Shown piece after piece: positions 8,856 through 17,599 of a stretch of DNA of 64,000 nt; the first letter of the stretch is position 1, and each line of letters starts with the position of its first letter. The position numbers and the translations under genes were made by a program. The notes beneath the pieces were generated by a model, which saw only the letters and a list, made by a program, of their open reading frames with translations, was not told the origin of the DNA and did not search any database. The DNA lies in NCBI GenBank assembly GCA_963820315.1, contig CAWFZK010000003.1:48433-112432 (forward strand), written 5' to 3'. Source of the DNA: JACVRW01 sp963820315 (GTDB lineage: Bacteria; Actinomycetota; Thermoleophilia; Solirubrobacterales; Thermoleophilaceae).

Positions 8856-10092
8856 ACCAGCTCGCGACACCGATCTGCTGTTCCGCGCCGGTCGCTTTCC
8901 GGAGGCGCGTGCGCGTTGCGAGGAGGCGCTTCGGGAGCATCCGGAAGAGCCGGCGCTGCTCGCCCGGCTGGGCGAGCTGGCGCTGTACGAGAACCGCCCG
9001 GACGATGCTGTCCGCCAACTGAGTGAGGCGCTGGAGCGCGGCTCCGCGACTCGGCGCCGCTGGCCGCTCGCGGCCCGCCTGCGCGCGCTGCAAGGCATGG
9101 CCCACTACCGCGCCGACCGCTTCCCGGAGGCCGCCCGCGAACTCGCGGCGGCGGCGGGCCCGTTGCCGCTCGGTCCCTTCGCCGGGCTCGCCGCGCTCGC
9201 GCGCCAGCTCGCCGACTTCGGCGACGAGCCGCCCTACCGGATCACGGGCCCGGACTGCACGCGGCTCGAGCTGGTCGCGGTCGATCCGCTGCCGGTGGTG
9301 GAGCTGGCGGTGGGCGGCGGCTCGCCCGCGCTGTTCCTCGTCGACACGGGCGGCGCCGAGCTCATCCTCGACGAGCGCCTGGCGGCACGGGCGGGGGCTC
9401 GGCTCACCGGCACGATGAAGGCCGAGTACGCAGGGCGCAGACGCGCCCGCACCGGCCTCGGACGCGTCGAGAGCATCGAGGCCGGCGCGCTGCGCGTGGA
9501 GGCCGTCCCGGTCCACACGCTCGATCTCCAGCCACTGCGGGACTTCTTCGGGCTCGAGATCGAGGGGATCGTCGGCACCCGCTTGTTGATGCACTTCCTC
9601 ACCACGATCGACTACGGAGGCCGCACGCTCACGCTGCGCCGGGCCGTGCCACCGCCGCCGCCGGACGGCGCGATCCCGTTCTGGCTCGCGGAGACCCACC
9701 TGATCCTCACGCGCGGACGCCTGAACGGCCTGCCGCCGACGCTCTTCTGGGTGGACACCGGGCTGGCTGCCAGCGGCTTCCTCGCCGGCGAGGCCACGCT
9801 CCGCGCCGCCGGCGTGACGGTCGACTGGTCGCGGGCGCGGGAGGGCCCGGGCGGCGGCGGACTGGCGAAGGAGACGGATGTAACGATCGATCGGCTGACG
9901 CTCGGAGAGGGAGACGCGGCGGTCACCCGCCGCCACGTGCCCGGCACGGTGCTCGCGAAGGCGCCCTCGATCCTCGGCGAGCGACTTGGGTTCGAGGTCG
10001 GCGGCCTGATCTCGCACGCGTTCTTCAAGGAGGGCGGCGCGCTGACGCTCGACTTCGTGGGCATGCGCCTCGCGCTCGGGAGTCCCGGGTGA
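8851..10092 (+). CDS. TPR-containing two-motif aspartic protease-like protein
   Basis: The open frame (413 aa from 8851) begins with two or three TPR-like helix pairs (LLFRAGRFPEARARCEEAL, then ELALYENRPDDAVRQLSEAL, then GMAHYRADRFPEAARELAAA). A retropepsin-like domain follows with DTGG near residue 167 and a second motif VDTGLAAS near residue 304, so both catalytic aspartates of a two-lobed aspartic protease are on one chain. There is no signal peptide in the visible part. No ATG/GTG/TTG exists before ATG 9097, which would cut off the TPR part. GTA at 8851 lies exactly where a leaderless start is expected, 8 bases after TAGAGT. The start is therefore unresolved. The end overlaps tetR by GTGA. 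Confidence 0.75.
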   Translation, partial: VEPARDTDLLFRAGRFPEARARCEEALREHPEEPALLARLGELALYENRPDDAVRQLSEALERGSATRRRWPLAARLRALQGMAHYRADRFPEAARELAAAAGPLPLGPFAGLAALARQLADFGDEPPYRITGPDCTRLELVAVDPLPVVELAVGGGSPALFLVDTGGAELILDERLAARAGARLTGTMKAEYAGRRRARTGLGRVESIEAGALRVEAVPVHTLDLQPLRDFFGLEIEGIVGTRLLMHFLTTIDYGGRTLTLRRAVPPPPPDGAIPFWLAETHLILTRGRLNGLPPTLFWVDTGLAASGFLAGEATLRAAGVTVDWSRAREGPGGGGLAKETDVTIDRLTLGEGDAAVTRRHVPGTVLAKAPSILGERLGFEVGGLISHAFFKEGGALTLDFVGMRLALGSPG

Positions 10093-10760
10093 CGCCGCGG
10101 CGCAACGCGCTCAGCCGCGACCGGGTGGTCCGGGCGGCGCTCGCGATCGTGGATCGCGACGGCCTCGACGCGCTGACGATGCGCGCGCTCGGGCGCGAGC
10201 TCGGCGTCGATCCGATGGCCGTCTACCACCACCTTCCGAACAAGGCGGCGGTGCTCGACGGTGTGGTCGAGGCCGTGCTCGCGGAGGTGCCGCTCGACAC
10301 GGAGCCGGGGCGCGACTGGGTGGAGCAAACCGCGGCGCTCGCGCGTGGCTATCGCGACGCCCTGCGCGCGCACCCGAACGCACTGCCGGTGGTGGCCACG
10401 CGCACCGACGTCACGCCACCGGCGCTCGCCATTCTCGACCGCGCCGTTCGCATCCTGCTCGACGCCGGCTTTGAGCCACGCCGCGCGCTGCTCGCGGTGC
10501 ACTCGCTCTCCTGCTTCGTGGTGGGTCACGCGCTGGACGAGCTCGGCGTGGCCGGCGACCCGGGTGAGCCCGCGGCCGCGGCGGCGCGGCAGCGCGAGCT
10601 GCTCGACAGCGGCGCCTATCCGAGCCTCGCGACGGCCGCCTCCGCCGCTGGTGAGGCAGGGCCCGAGGAGAGCTTCGATTTGGGACTCGCCGCCCTGCTG
10701 CGCGGCCTTTCGAAGACCGGCCTGAGCGGGCCGCGCAGAAAGGCGAGTCAGCGCCGCTAG
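10089..10760 (+). CDS. TetR family regulator, TetR_C-type
   Basis: A 223-aa repressor. The helix-turn-helix is at about residues 28-60 (LTMRALGRELGVDPMAVYHHLPNKAAVLDGV), with a C-terminal ligand domain of the tetracycline-repressor type. The GTG start overlaps the protease stop (GTGA), so the two are co-translated. The double palindrome at 8828-8855 upstream of the operon is the obvious candidate operator, which would give autorepression. The ligand is unknown. Confidence 0.9.
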   Translation: MTPRRNALSRDRVVRAALAIVDRDGLDALTMRALGRELGVDPMAVYHHLPNKAAVLDGVVEAVLAEVPLDTEPGRDWVEQTAALARGYRDALRAHPNALPVVATRTDVTPPALAILDRAVRILLDAGFEPRRALLAVHSLSCFVVGHALDELGVAGDPGEPAAAAARQRELLDSGAYPSLATAASAAGEAGPEESFDLGLAALLRGLSKTGLSGPRRKASQRR

Positions 10761-10803
10761 CCCGGGTACACTCGAAGAGCCGGCGCGGGTATGCGCCGGG
10801 TAC

Positions 10804-12645
10804 ATGGACAACAAGACGCTCGAGAAGAAGGACCGCGTCGTCGTTCGCTTTGCAGGGGACTCCGGCGACGGAATGCAGCTCACCGGCAGTCGCTTCACCG
10901 ATGCCACGGCGGTTGTGGGCAACGATCTGGCCACGCTGCCGGACTTCCCCGCCGAGATCCGCGCGCCGGCGGGCACGCCGCACGGCGTCTCCGCCTTCCA
11001 GATCCACTTCGCCTCGCGCGACATCCTCACGCCCGGGGACCAGCCGACCGTGCTCGTGGCGATGAACCCGGCCGCCCTGATCACGCAGCTGACCGCGCTC
11101 GAGAAGGGCGGCACGCTGATCGTCAACGAGGACGGCTTCAGCGCCCACAACCTGAAGAAGGCGGGCTACGAGTCGAACCCGCTCGAGGACGACTCGCTCG
11201 ACGACTACCAGGTCTTCGCGGTCCCGATGACCTCGATGACGGTGCGCGCCACCGAGCACATCGACGGCATCACGCCGCGCGACGCCGCGCGCTGCAAGAA
11301 CCTGTTCGCGCTCGGCCTGGTCTCCTGGATGTACGGGCGCCCGACCGAGCCCTCGACGGACTGGATCGAGAAGAAGTTCGCCGACCGGGAGTCCGTGCGC
11401 GACGCGAACCTGGCTGCCTTCCGCGCCGGCTACAACTTCGGCGAGACCGCCGAGCTGTTCGCGGTCCACTACGAGGTCGAGGCGGCGCCGGCGCCTCCGG
11501 GCACCTACCGCAACGTCAACGGGACGCAGGCGCTCGCCTACGGGCTGATCGCGGCGAGCGTCCGCTCCGGCCTCGGCCTCTTCCTGGCCTCCTACCCGAT
11601 CACGCCGGCCTCCGAGCTGCTGCACGCGCTCTCCCGGCACCGCCGCTTCGGCGTCCACACGATCCAGGCCGAGGATGAGATCGCCGCCGCCAACATGGCG
11701 CTCGGCGCCGCCTTCTCGGGACGTCTCGGCGTGACCGCCACGAGCGGCCCCGGCATGGATCTGAAGGCAGAGACGATCGGGCTCGCGGTGGCGATGGAGC
11801 TGCCGCTCGTGATCGTCGACATCCAGCGCGCCGGGCCGTCGACGGGCATGCCGACGAAGACCGAGGCGGCCGACCTGCTGATGGCGCTCTACGGCCGCCA
11901 CGGCGAGTCGCCGCTGCCGGTGGTCGCGGCCTGCACGCCGAGCGACTGCTTCGACGCGGCCATCGAGGCCGTGCGCATCGCGGTCACCCACCGCACGCCG
12001 GTGATCCTGCTGAGCGACACCTTCCTGGCGAACTCCTCCGAGCCCTGGCAGCTGCCTGATGTCGACGCCCTGCCGGAGATCGACCCGCGCTTCGCGACCG
12101 CGCCGAACGACGGCGACCGCTTCATGCCCTACCTGCGCGACGAGCGGCTCGCGCGGCCCTGGGCGGTGCCCGGCACGCCGGGCCTGCGCCACCGGATCGG
12201 CGGCCTCGAGAAGGAGGACGGCACCGGCAACATCTCCTACCAGCCTGAGAACCACGACCACATGACGCGCCTGCGTGCGGAGCGGATCGCGCGCGTCGAG
12301 GTGCCCGACCTCGAGGTCGACGACCCGACCGGCGACGCCTCGCTGCTCGTGCTCGGCTGGGGCTCGAGCTACGGAGCGATCGAGGGGGCGGCACGGCGGC
12401 TGCGGCGCGAGCAGGACCTGAAGCTCGCCACGGCGCACGTGCGCCACCTGAACCCGCTGCCCGGCAATCTCGAGCAGGTGCTGCGCTCCTACGAGCGCGT
12501 GCTCGTGCCCGAGATGAACCTCGGCCAGCTCTCCCGGATCCTGCGCGCGGAGTACCTGGTCGACGTCGAGAGCTACACGAAGGTGGACGGGCTGCCGATC
12601 TTCACGCGCGACGTGATGGAGCAGGTTGAGGAGAGGCTCGGATGA
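10804..12645 (+). CDS. korA: 2-oxoacid:ferredoxin oxidoreductase, alpha subunit
   Basis: A 613-aa KorA-type fusion of the gamma domain (N-terminal GDSGDGMQLTGSRF; 2-oxoacid-binding) with the alpha pyrimidine-binding domain (LASYPITPASELLH, then AEDEIAAANMALGA) and a transketolase C-like domain. With KorB it oxidises 2-oxoglutarate or a related 2-oxoacid to the acyl-CoA with ferredoxin as acceptor, as in the anaerobic-type TCA step of mycobacteria. A TACACT -10-like box lies 31 bases upstream. The end overlaps korB by ATGA. Confidence 0.95.
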   Translation: MDNKTLEKKDRVVVRFAGDSGDGMQLTGSRFTDATAVVGNDLATLPDFPAEIRAPAGTPHGVSAFQIHFASRDILTPGDQPTVLVAMNPAALITQLTALEKGGTLIVNEDGFSAHNLKKAGYESNPLEDDSLDDYQVFAVPMTSMTVRATEHIDGITPRDAARCKNLFALGLVSWMYGRPTEPSTDWIEKKFADRESVRDANLAAFRAGYNFGETAELFAVHYEVEAAPAPPGTYRNVNGTQALAYGLIAASVRSGLGLFLASYPITPASELLHALSRHRRFGVHTIQAEDEIAAANMALGAAFSGRLGVTATSGPGMDLKAETIGLAVAMELPLVIVDIQRAGPSTGMPTKTEAADLLMALYGRHGESPLPVVAACTPSDCFDAAIEAVRIAVTHRTPVILLSDTFLANSSEPWQLPDVDALPEIDPRFATAPNDGDRFMPYLRDERLARPWAVPGTPGLRHRIGGLEKEDGTGNISYQPENHDHMTRLRAERIARVEVPDLEVDDPTGDASLLVLGWGSSYGAIEGAARRLRREQDLKLATAHVRHLNPLPGNLEQVLRSYERVLVPEMNLGQLSRILRAEYLVDVESYTKVDGLPIFTRDVMEQVEERLG

Positions 12646-13754
12646 GCGAGCGGACCAACGGCCACCCGGGTGGCAACGGCCATGGCCCGGACGCCGACCT
12701 CGGCTTCGGCCAGCCGGGCGAGAAGGCCATCTCGGACGGCCCGGTCGAGCTGCCGCTCACGAAGGCCGACTTCTCATCGGATCAGGAGACGCGCTGGTGC
12801 CCCGGCTGCGGCGACTACGCGATCCTCGCTTCCGTCCAGTCGTTCATGCCTGAGCTCGGCATCCCGCCCGAGAGGATCGTCTTCGTCACGGGCATCGGCT
12901 GTGCGGGCCGCTTCGTCTACTACATGGACACGTACGGGATGCACGGCATCCACGGCCGCGCGCCTGCCCTCGCCACGGGCGTCGCGACCTCGCGTCCCGA
13001 CCTGTCGGTCTGGGTCGTGAGCGGTGACGGCGACGCCCTCTCGATCGGCGGCAACCACCTGATCCACGCGCTGCGCCGCAACGTCCCGCTGAAGATCCTG
13101 CTCTTCAACAACCAGATCTACGGGCTCACCAAGGGCCAGTACTCGCCCACGAGCGAGGAGGGCAAGGTCACGAAGTCGACGCCCTTCGGCTCCCAGGACC
13201 ATCCCTTCAACCCGGTCTCGCTGGCGCTCGGGGCGGAGGCGTCGTTCGTGGCGCGCACGGTCGACACGGACAAGGCACACGTCACCGAGACGCTGCGTGC
13301 CGCGGCCGAGCACCAGGGCGCGGCGCTCGTCGAGATCTACCAGAACTGCAACGTCTTCAACGACGGCGCCTTCGACGCCGTGCGCGCGAAGGGCCAGAAG
13401 GACCAGAACCAGATCCGGCTCGTCCACGGCGAGCCGATCCGCTTCGGCGCGGAGGGCGAACGCGGCGTCGCGCGCGGCTCCGACGGCCGCCTCGAGCTCG
13501 TCGACGTGGCCGACGTGGGCGAGCACGCGATCCTGGTCCACGACGCCGAGCGCCCGGAGCCGAGCCTCGCGTTCGAGCTCGCCCATCTCGCGGCCCGCCC
13601 GACCGGCCCGACCCCGATCGGAGTGTTCCGCGCGGTCTCGCGTCCCGTCTACGGGCGCGACCTCGCGCTCGAGCTCGAACGCTCGAGCTCCGAGATCGGC
13701 ACCGAGCAGCTGCGCGAGCTGCTGCATTCCGGCGACACGTGGACCGTCAGCTAG
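12642..13754 (+). CDS. korB: 2-oxoacid:ferredoxin oxidoreductase, beta subunit
   Basis: A 370-aa thiamine-diphosphate subunit. RWCPGCGDYAIL near residue 50 carries the CxxC of the Fe-S/ThDP region, GDGDALSIGGNH near 128 is the ThDP/Mg motif, and FNNQIYGLTKGQYSPTS is the conserved KorB block. It starts inside the korA stop (ATGA) and ends 16 bases inside the next gene, so korA-korB-MOSC form one transcript. Confidence 0.95.
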   Translation: MSERTNGHPGGNGHGPDADLGFGQPGEKAISDGPVELPLTKADFSSDQETRWCPGCGDYAILASVQSFMPELGIPPERIVFVTGIGCAGRFVYYMDTYGMHGIHGRAPALATGVATSRPDLSVWVVSGDGDALSIGGNHLIHALRRNVPLKILLFNNQIYGLTKGQYSPTSEEGKVTKSTPFGSQDHPFNPVSLALGAEASFVARTVDTDKAHVTETLRAAAEHQGAALVEIYQNCNVFNDGAFDAVRAKGQKDQNQIRLVHGEPIRFGAEGERGVARGSDGRLELVDVADVGEHAILVHDAERPEPSLAFELAHLAARPTGPTPIGVFRAVSRPVYGRDLALELERSSSEIGTEQLRELLHSGDTWTVS

Positions 13755-14311
13755 AGGCCCCGCCGGGGCGGCAGCTCTCGCGCGCGGAGCTCGAGGCGGG
13801 CCTCGACGAGCTGCGCGCCTCGCCCGTCGGCGAGGGCGTGCTGCAGCTGATCGTGCGGCGCCCCTCCGAGGACGAGCGCGAGGTCGTCTCCCAGGCGGGT
13901 CTCGCCGAGACCGAGGGCATGGTCGGCGATCGCTGGGACGTGGCCGGCTTCGGCGAAGGGCCCGACCGCTACGACACCCAGCTCACCTTGATGAACGCCC
14001 GCGCGGCGGCCCTGATCGCGGGCGAACCGGAGAACTGGCCGCCGGCGGGGGACCAGCTCTACGTCGAGCTCAGCCTCGCCTCCGCCGACCTGCCGCCGGG
14101 CAGCCGGCTCGAGATCGGCAGCGCGCTCATCGAGATCACCGCCGTGCCACACACGGGCTGCGGCAAGTTCGTCCGGCGCTTCGGCGTCGACGCGATGAAG
14201 TTCGTCAACTCGCCGGTGGGCCGCGAGCTGAACCTGCGCGGCGTGAACGCCAAGGTGGTGCGCGGCGGCGTGGTGGCGCAGGGCGACGCGATCAGGCTCG
14301 TGGCTGGATAG
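13739..14311 (+). CDS. MOSC domain-containing protein
   Basis: A 190-aa protein. The sequence RRPSEDEREVV..GLAETEGMVGDRW and the later HTGCGKFVRRFG..A..FVN, with a conserved Cys, match stand-alone MOSC (MoCo sulfurase C-terminal) proteins, which are thought to carry sulfur to molybdenum enzymes or other targets. The GTG at 13739 overlaps the end of korB by 16 bases. The link to KorAB may be functional or merely positional. Confidence 0.85.
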   Translation: MDRQLEAPPGRQLSRAELEAGLDELRASPVGEGVLQLIVRRPSEDEREVVSQAGLAETEGMVGDRWDVAGFGEGPDRYDTQLTLMNARAAALIAGEPENWPPAGDQLYVELSLASADLPPGSRLEIGSALIEITAVPHTGCGKFVRRFGVDAMKFVNSPVGRELNLRGVNAKVVRGGVVAQGDAIRLVAG

Positions 14312-14329
14312 GTAGCGGTAAAGCGGGGG

Positions 14330-14335
14330 TAGGAT
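14330..14335 (+). promoter_or_regulatory. Leaderless-type -10 box for the VOC gene
   Basis: TAGGAT, 9 bases before the ATG at 14345. Confidence 0.45.
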
Positions 14336-14344
14336 CCGCCGCGA

Positions 14345-14695
14345 ATGATCCATCGGATCATCCCGAATCTCAACGTTCGCGACGCCGGCGCCGGTCACGA
14401 CTTCTACGTCGACTTTCTCGGCCTGGAGAAGCAGTTCGACCTTGGCTGGGTCGCGAGCTTCCGCTCTCCTCACAACCCTTCGATTCAGGTCAGCCTTGTC
14501 TCCGGGGATGCTTCCGCGCCGGAGGACTCGGCGATGAGCGTGGCCGTTGACGACGTTGATGCGGCCTACGCAGACGCTCGCCGGCGTGGCTACGAGATCG
14601 TCCACCCGTTGACCGAAGAGCCGTGGGGTCCTCGGCGCTTCTTCGTGCGCGACCCGAACGGAGTCGTCGTCAACGTGGTCGGTCACGCGGATTGA
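14345..14695 (+). CDS. VOC family (glyoxalase-fold) protein
   Basis: A 116-aa single vicinal-oxygen-chelate module: RIIPNLNVRDAGAGHDFYVDFLGL at the start, then AVDDVDAAYADARRRG and a C-terminal FFVRDPNGVVVNVVGH. Members include glyoxalases, dioxygenases and antibiotic-binding proteins; the substrate cannot be assigned. Base composition is slightly less GC-rich than its neighbours. Confidence 0.88.
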   Translation: MIHRIIPNLNVRDAGAGHDFYVDFLGLEKQFDLGWVASFRSPHNPSIQVSLVSGDASAPEDSAMSVAVDDVDAAYADARRRGYEIVHPLTEEPWGPRRFFVRDPNGVVVNVVGHAD

Positions 14696-14705
14696 CTGCC
14701 GTCCC

Positions 14706-15527
14706 ATGCAGCCGCTCACGCTCGAACCCGCAACCACCGTCGGAGTGCTTGCGAACCCGTCCGGAGAGTGCGAGCCGGAGCTGCTCGCCATCGAGGCCTG
14801 GGCGGACGCGCAGGGGCTGCGGACCGTCGACCTCGGTACGACCGACCGGGCGGCCGAGCTTCCAGAGGCGGGTGGGCTGGTGATCGCCCTCGGCGGCGAC
14901 GGGACGATCCTTCGGGCTCTCCAGCTCGCGATGATGCACCACACGCCCGTGCTCGGCGTCAACTTCGGCCACCTCGGGTTCCTGGCGGACGTCGACGGCG
15001 ACGATCTCGGATCGGCACTCGAGCGCATCGCCCGTGGCGAGGCGCAGATCGACGAACGCACAGCGCTCGTGGCCAGTTCGGAGATGCCGGCGCAGACGGT
15101 GGTCGCGTTCAACGACCTCGTCATCTCGCGGCGCCCTGGCTTCGGCAGCGCGCGGCTGCGCGTGGAGGTGGACGGCGAGCAGGTGCTCGACTTCAGCGGT
15201 GACGGTCTCGTCGTCGCGTCGCCGACCGGTTCGACCGCATACACCGTCGGGGCGGGCGGCCCGGCGGTCTCGCCGGCGCTCGACGCGATCGTGCTCACAC
15301 CCCTGGCGGCTCAGGGAACCCCGGTGCGGTCGATGGTCCTGGACGGCGCCGACATGATCCGCATCGAAGCGGGCGCACGAAGCGCACCGCTCGCGGTCGA
15401 GGTCGACGGTCGCACGATGCCCGACATGCCGACCCCCGCGGCGGTCGATGTGCGGACGGCGTCGGGCAAGGCGCGGCTCGTGCGGACACGTCCGCGCACG
15501 TTCTACGGCGACCTCGCCAGACGCTGA
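14706..15527 (+). CDS. nadK: NAD kinase
   Basis: A 273-aa ATP-NAD kinase that makes NADP+. It has GGDGTILRAL near residue 65, GVNFGHLGFLADV near 88, FNDLVISRRPGFGSARL, and SPTGSTAYTVGAGGPAV near 175, the conserved NAD-binding block. It starts 10 bases after the VOC stop and may be read through from that promoter. The family is cytosolic and essential in most bacteria. Confidence 0.95.
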   Translation: MQPLTLEPATTVGVLANPSGECEPELLAIEAWADAQGLRTVDLGTTDRAAELPEAGGLVIALGGDGTILRALQLAMMHHTPVLGVNFGHLGFLADVDGDDLGSALERIARGEAQIDERTALVASSEMPAQTVVAFNDLVISRRPGFGSARLRVEVDGEQVLDFSGDGLVVASPTGSTAYTVGAGGPAVSPALDAIVLTPLAAQGTPVRSMVLDGADMIRIEAGARSAPLAVEVDGRTMPDMPTPAAVDVRTASGKARLVRTRPRTFYGDLARR

Positions 15528-15547
15528 GGGAGCGGCCCGGCGCGGCG

Positions 15548-16105
15548 CTAGGCCGCGAGATCCAGAACGACGTCGTCGACGCCGTGGCCGACGTGATGAC
15601 GCTCGAGATCGTCGCTCAGCCTGCGCATGAGCTTGTGCGCGGGCTCGTTGTCGGCGGCCATCGTCGCGGTGAAGCGGCGAATGCCCAGTCCACGAGCGCG
15701 TGCGGCGAGCAGCTCGGCGAGGGTCGAGCCCAGCCGGCGCCGCTGCCAGTCGTCGGCGACCACGATCGCGACCTCGGCCGCTTCGGGATCGTCGGCGAGA
15801 CGAACGAAGCGACCGACCGCGATCAGGCGGCGAACCGGCTGAGCCGGCGATTCGACCACCAGTGCCACATGATCGCGGCCGTCCACTTCTGTGAGGTAAC
15901 GCAGCTCCGCCCGGCTGAAGCTGCTCTTGGGTGTGAGGAAGCGCCGCTGCACACTCTCCGCCGAGAGTTGCCGCAGCCCGTTCTCCAGCATGCGCTTGTC
16001 GTCCGCGCGGATCGGCCGGATCAGGATTGGGGCTCCGTCTGGAAGGCGCCTGAGCACGCATGAAGCGTTTCGCGTCAGGGCCGGTACTTGTGTGCAATCG
16101 ATCAC
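15548..16105 (-). CDS. GNAT family N-acetyltransferase
   Basis: A 185-aa acetyltransferase fold: LIRPIRADDKRML, then RRFLTPKSSFSRAEL, and the acetyl-CoA loop DDWQRRRLGSTLAELLAARA, which is the Q/R-x-x-G-x-G/A-type motif. The start GTG (16105) overlaps the aldolase stop (GTGA); the open frame runs further but inside the aldolase gene. It is the last gene of tetR-mtnA-aldolase-GNAT. The substrate is unknown, possibly a protein lysine given the Pat-like domain. Confidence 0.82.
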   Translation of the reverse strand: MIDCTQVPALTRNASCVLRRLPDGAPILIRPIRADDKRMLENGLRQLSAESVQRRFLTPKSSFSRAELRYLTEVDGRDHVALVVESPAQPVRRLIAVGRFVRLADDPEAAEVAIVVADDWQRRRLGSTLAELLAARARGLGIRRFTATMAADNEPAHKLMRRLSDDLERHHVGHGVDDVVLDLAA

Positions 16106-16668
16106 GGAGATCCCGATCCCCTGAGCAGCCAGGCGATCTGGGCCTGCCGCTCGACCGACTGGCAGGTCACGAGCGCGGCCGCCGGCGTCGCGCCAAGCGC
16201 CACGACGCCGTGGCCGCCGAGCAGCACCGCATGCCGGTCCGCGAGCGCCGCCACGCACAGCTCGGCGATCTCATCCGAGCCGGTGGGGGCGAAGGCGGCG
16301 GTCCGGACCGCCCCGCCGGCCCGGTGCTCGAGCTCCTCGGTGCCGGTGTCGAGCGGCTCCCCGAGCAGGCTCCAGGCGGTGGCGTGGACGCTGTGGGTGT
16401 GGACGATCGCGTGCGCGTCGGGGCGCGCCGCGTAGACGGCGACGTGCACGCGGTACTCGCTCGAGGGCTCGCGATGGCCCGCCACGACGCTGCCGTCGGC
16501 CGCGAGCGTGACCAGGTCGGTCTCGGTCATGTGCTCGTAGGGGAGGTCGCTGGGCGTGATCTCGATGCGCTCGCCTGCGCGGCCGCTCACGTTTCCGGAC
16601 GTGCCGGTCACGAGCCCGAGCCGCAGCATCTCGCGCGCTGTCTCGACGACCTCAGCGCGCAGCGACAT
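16102..16668 (-). CDS. Class II aldolase/adducin family protein
   Basis: A 188-aa zinc aldolase domain. TGTSGNVSGR near residue 21 and TPSD bind the phosphate; the HTHS motif near residue 95 and the later HGVV supply zinc-binding histidines. Related proteins are L-fuculose-1-phosphate aldolase and MtnB. Because it overlaps mtnA directly, the best guess is cleavage of a 5-deoxyribulose-1-phosphate or methylthioribulose-1-phosphate to DHAP plus an aldehyde (the DHAP-shunt route of methylthioadenosine/5-deoxyadenosine salvage). That role is inferred from context. Confidence 0.88.
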   Translation of the reverse strand: MSLRAEVVETAREMLRLGLVTGTSGNVSGRAGERIEITPSDLPYEHMTETDLVTLAADGSVVAGHREPSSEYRVHVAVYAARPDAHAIVHTHSVHATAWSLLGEPLDTGTEELEHRAGGAVRTAAFAPTGSDEIAELCVAALADRHAVLLGGHGVVALGATPAAALVTCQSVERQAQIAWLLRGSGSP

Positions 16669-17599
16669 CTCTGATCGCCTTCTCGTAGGGCGGCTCGAGC
16701 ACGCCCGCCTCGGTGAAGATCGCCCGGACGAGCTCGGCCGGCGTCACGTCGAAGGCCGGGTTGAACCCGCGCGGCGCGACCTCGGCGGGGTCGCGCTCCT
16801 CGATCGGGATGGCGGCGCCCGTCGCGGTGTCCGGATCGATCGTCGAGAGCGGCGCCGCGACGTAGAAGGGGACGCCGTGGCGCGCGGCGAGCACGGCCAG
16901 CGGGTAGGTCCCGATCTTGTTCGCGACGTCGCCGTTGGCGGCGATCCGGTCGGCGCCGACGACGATCCGGTCGACGGCGCCCGCGGCGAGCAGCGAGCCG
17001 GCCGCGGAGTCCGTCACGACGCGGTGGGGGATGCCGGCCCGCTCGAGCTCCCAGGCCGTCAGCCGCGCGCCCTGCAGGAGCGGTCTCGTCTCGTCGACCC
17101 ACACCTCGGCGAGCCGGCCCGCCTCCCAGGCAGCGCGCAACACGCCGCCGGCCGTGCCGTAGCCGCCGGTGGCAAGCGCCCCGGCGTTGCAGTGGGTCAA
17201 AGCGCGGTCGCCGGGAGCGAAGCGCTCGGCACCGAACCGCGCCAGGCGCCGGTCGGCCTCGTCCTGCTCGGCGTGAATGCGGCGGGCAAGCTCGAGCAGG
17301 TCGCCGTGCTGCGCGGCGAGCGCGCGGTCGAGCGCCCAGGCCAGGTTGACGGCCGTGGGCCGGGTGGCCCGCAGGGTGGCGGCGGCCCCGGCCAGGTCCT
17401 CGCCCCGGGCCGCGGCGAGCGCCATGCCGTAGGCCGCGGCGATGCCGATCGCGGGCGCGCCGCGCACGGCCAGGGTGCGGATGCAGTCGGCCACCTGCGC
17501 CACGGATTCGCAGCGGATCCAGCGCTCTTCGCCCGGCAGGGCGCGCTGGTCGAGTACCAACAGGGCGCCGCTTTCCCAGCGCAGCGGTTCGGCTGTCAC
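16652..17599 (-). CDS. mtnA: S-methyl-5-thioribose-1-phosphate isomerase
   Basis: A 315-aa aldose-ketose isomerase of the eIF2B-like fold. It has the VRGAPAIGIAAAYGMALA block near residue 47, THCNAGALATGGYGTAGG with the catalytic Cys, VGADRIAANGDVANKIGT with the catalytic Asp, and the C-terminal NPAFDVTPAELVRAIFTE. It converts methylthioribose-1-phosphate (or 5-deoxyribose-1-phosphate) to the ribulose form. The GTG at 17599 overlaps the tetR stop (GTGA), which rejects the longer open frame. The aldolase follows with a 17-base overlap. Confidence 0.93.
   Translation of the reverse strand: MTAEPLRWESGALLVLDQRALPGEERWIRCESVAQVADCIRTLAVRGAPAIGIAAAYGMALAAARGEDLAGAAATLRATRPTAVNLAWALDRALAAQHGDLLELARRIHAEQDEADRRLARFGAERFAPGDRALTHCNAGALATGGYGTAGGVLRAAWEAGRLAEVWVDETRPLLQGARLTAWELERAGIPHRVVTDSAAGSLLAAGAVDRIVVGADRIAANGDVANKIGTYPLAVLAARHGVPFYVAAPLSTIDPDTATGAAIPIEERDPAEVAPRGFNPAFDVTPAELVRAIFTEAGVLEPPYEKAIRDVAAR

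Noticed and set aside
7282..10017. A 911-codon open frame on the minus strand
   Set aside because: It is the shadow of the DUF1254 and aspartic protease genes. High GC leaves the antisense frame open; its composition is Arg/Ala/Asp-rich without motifs.
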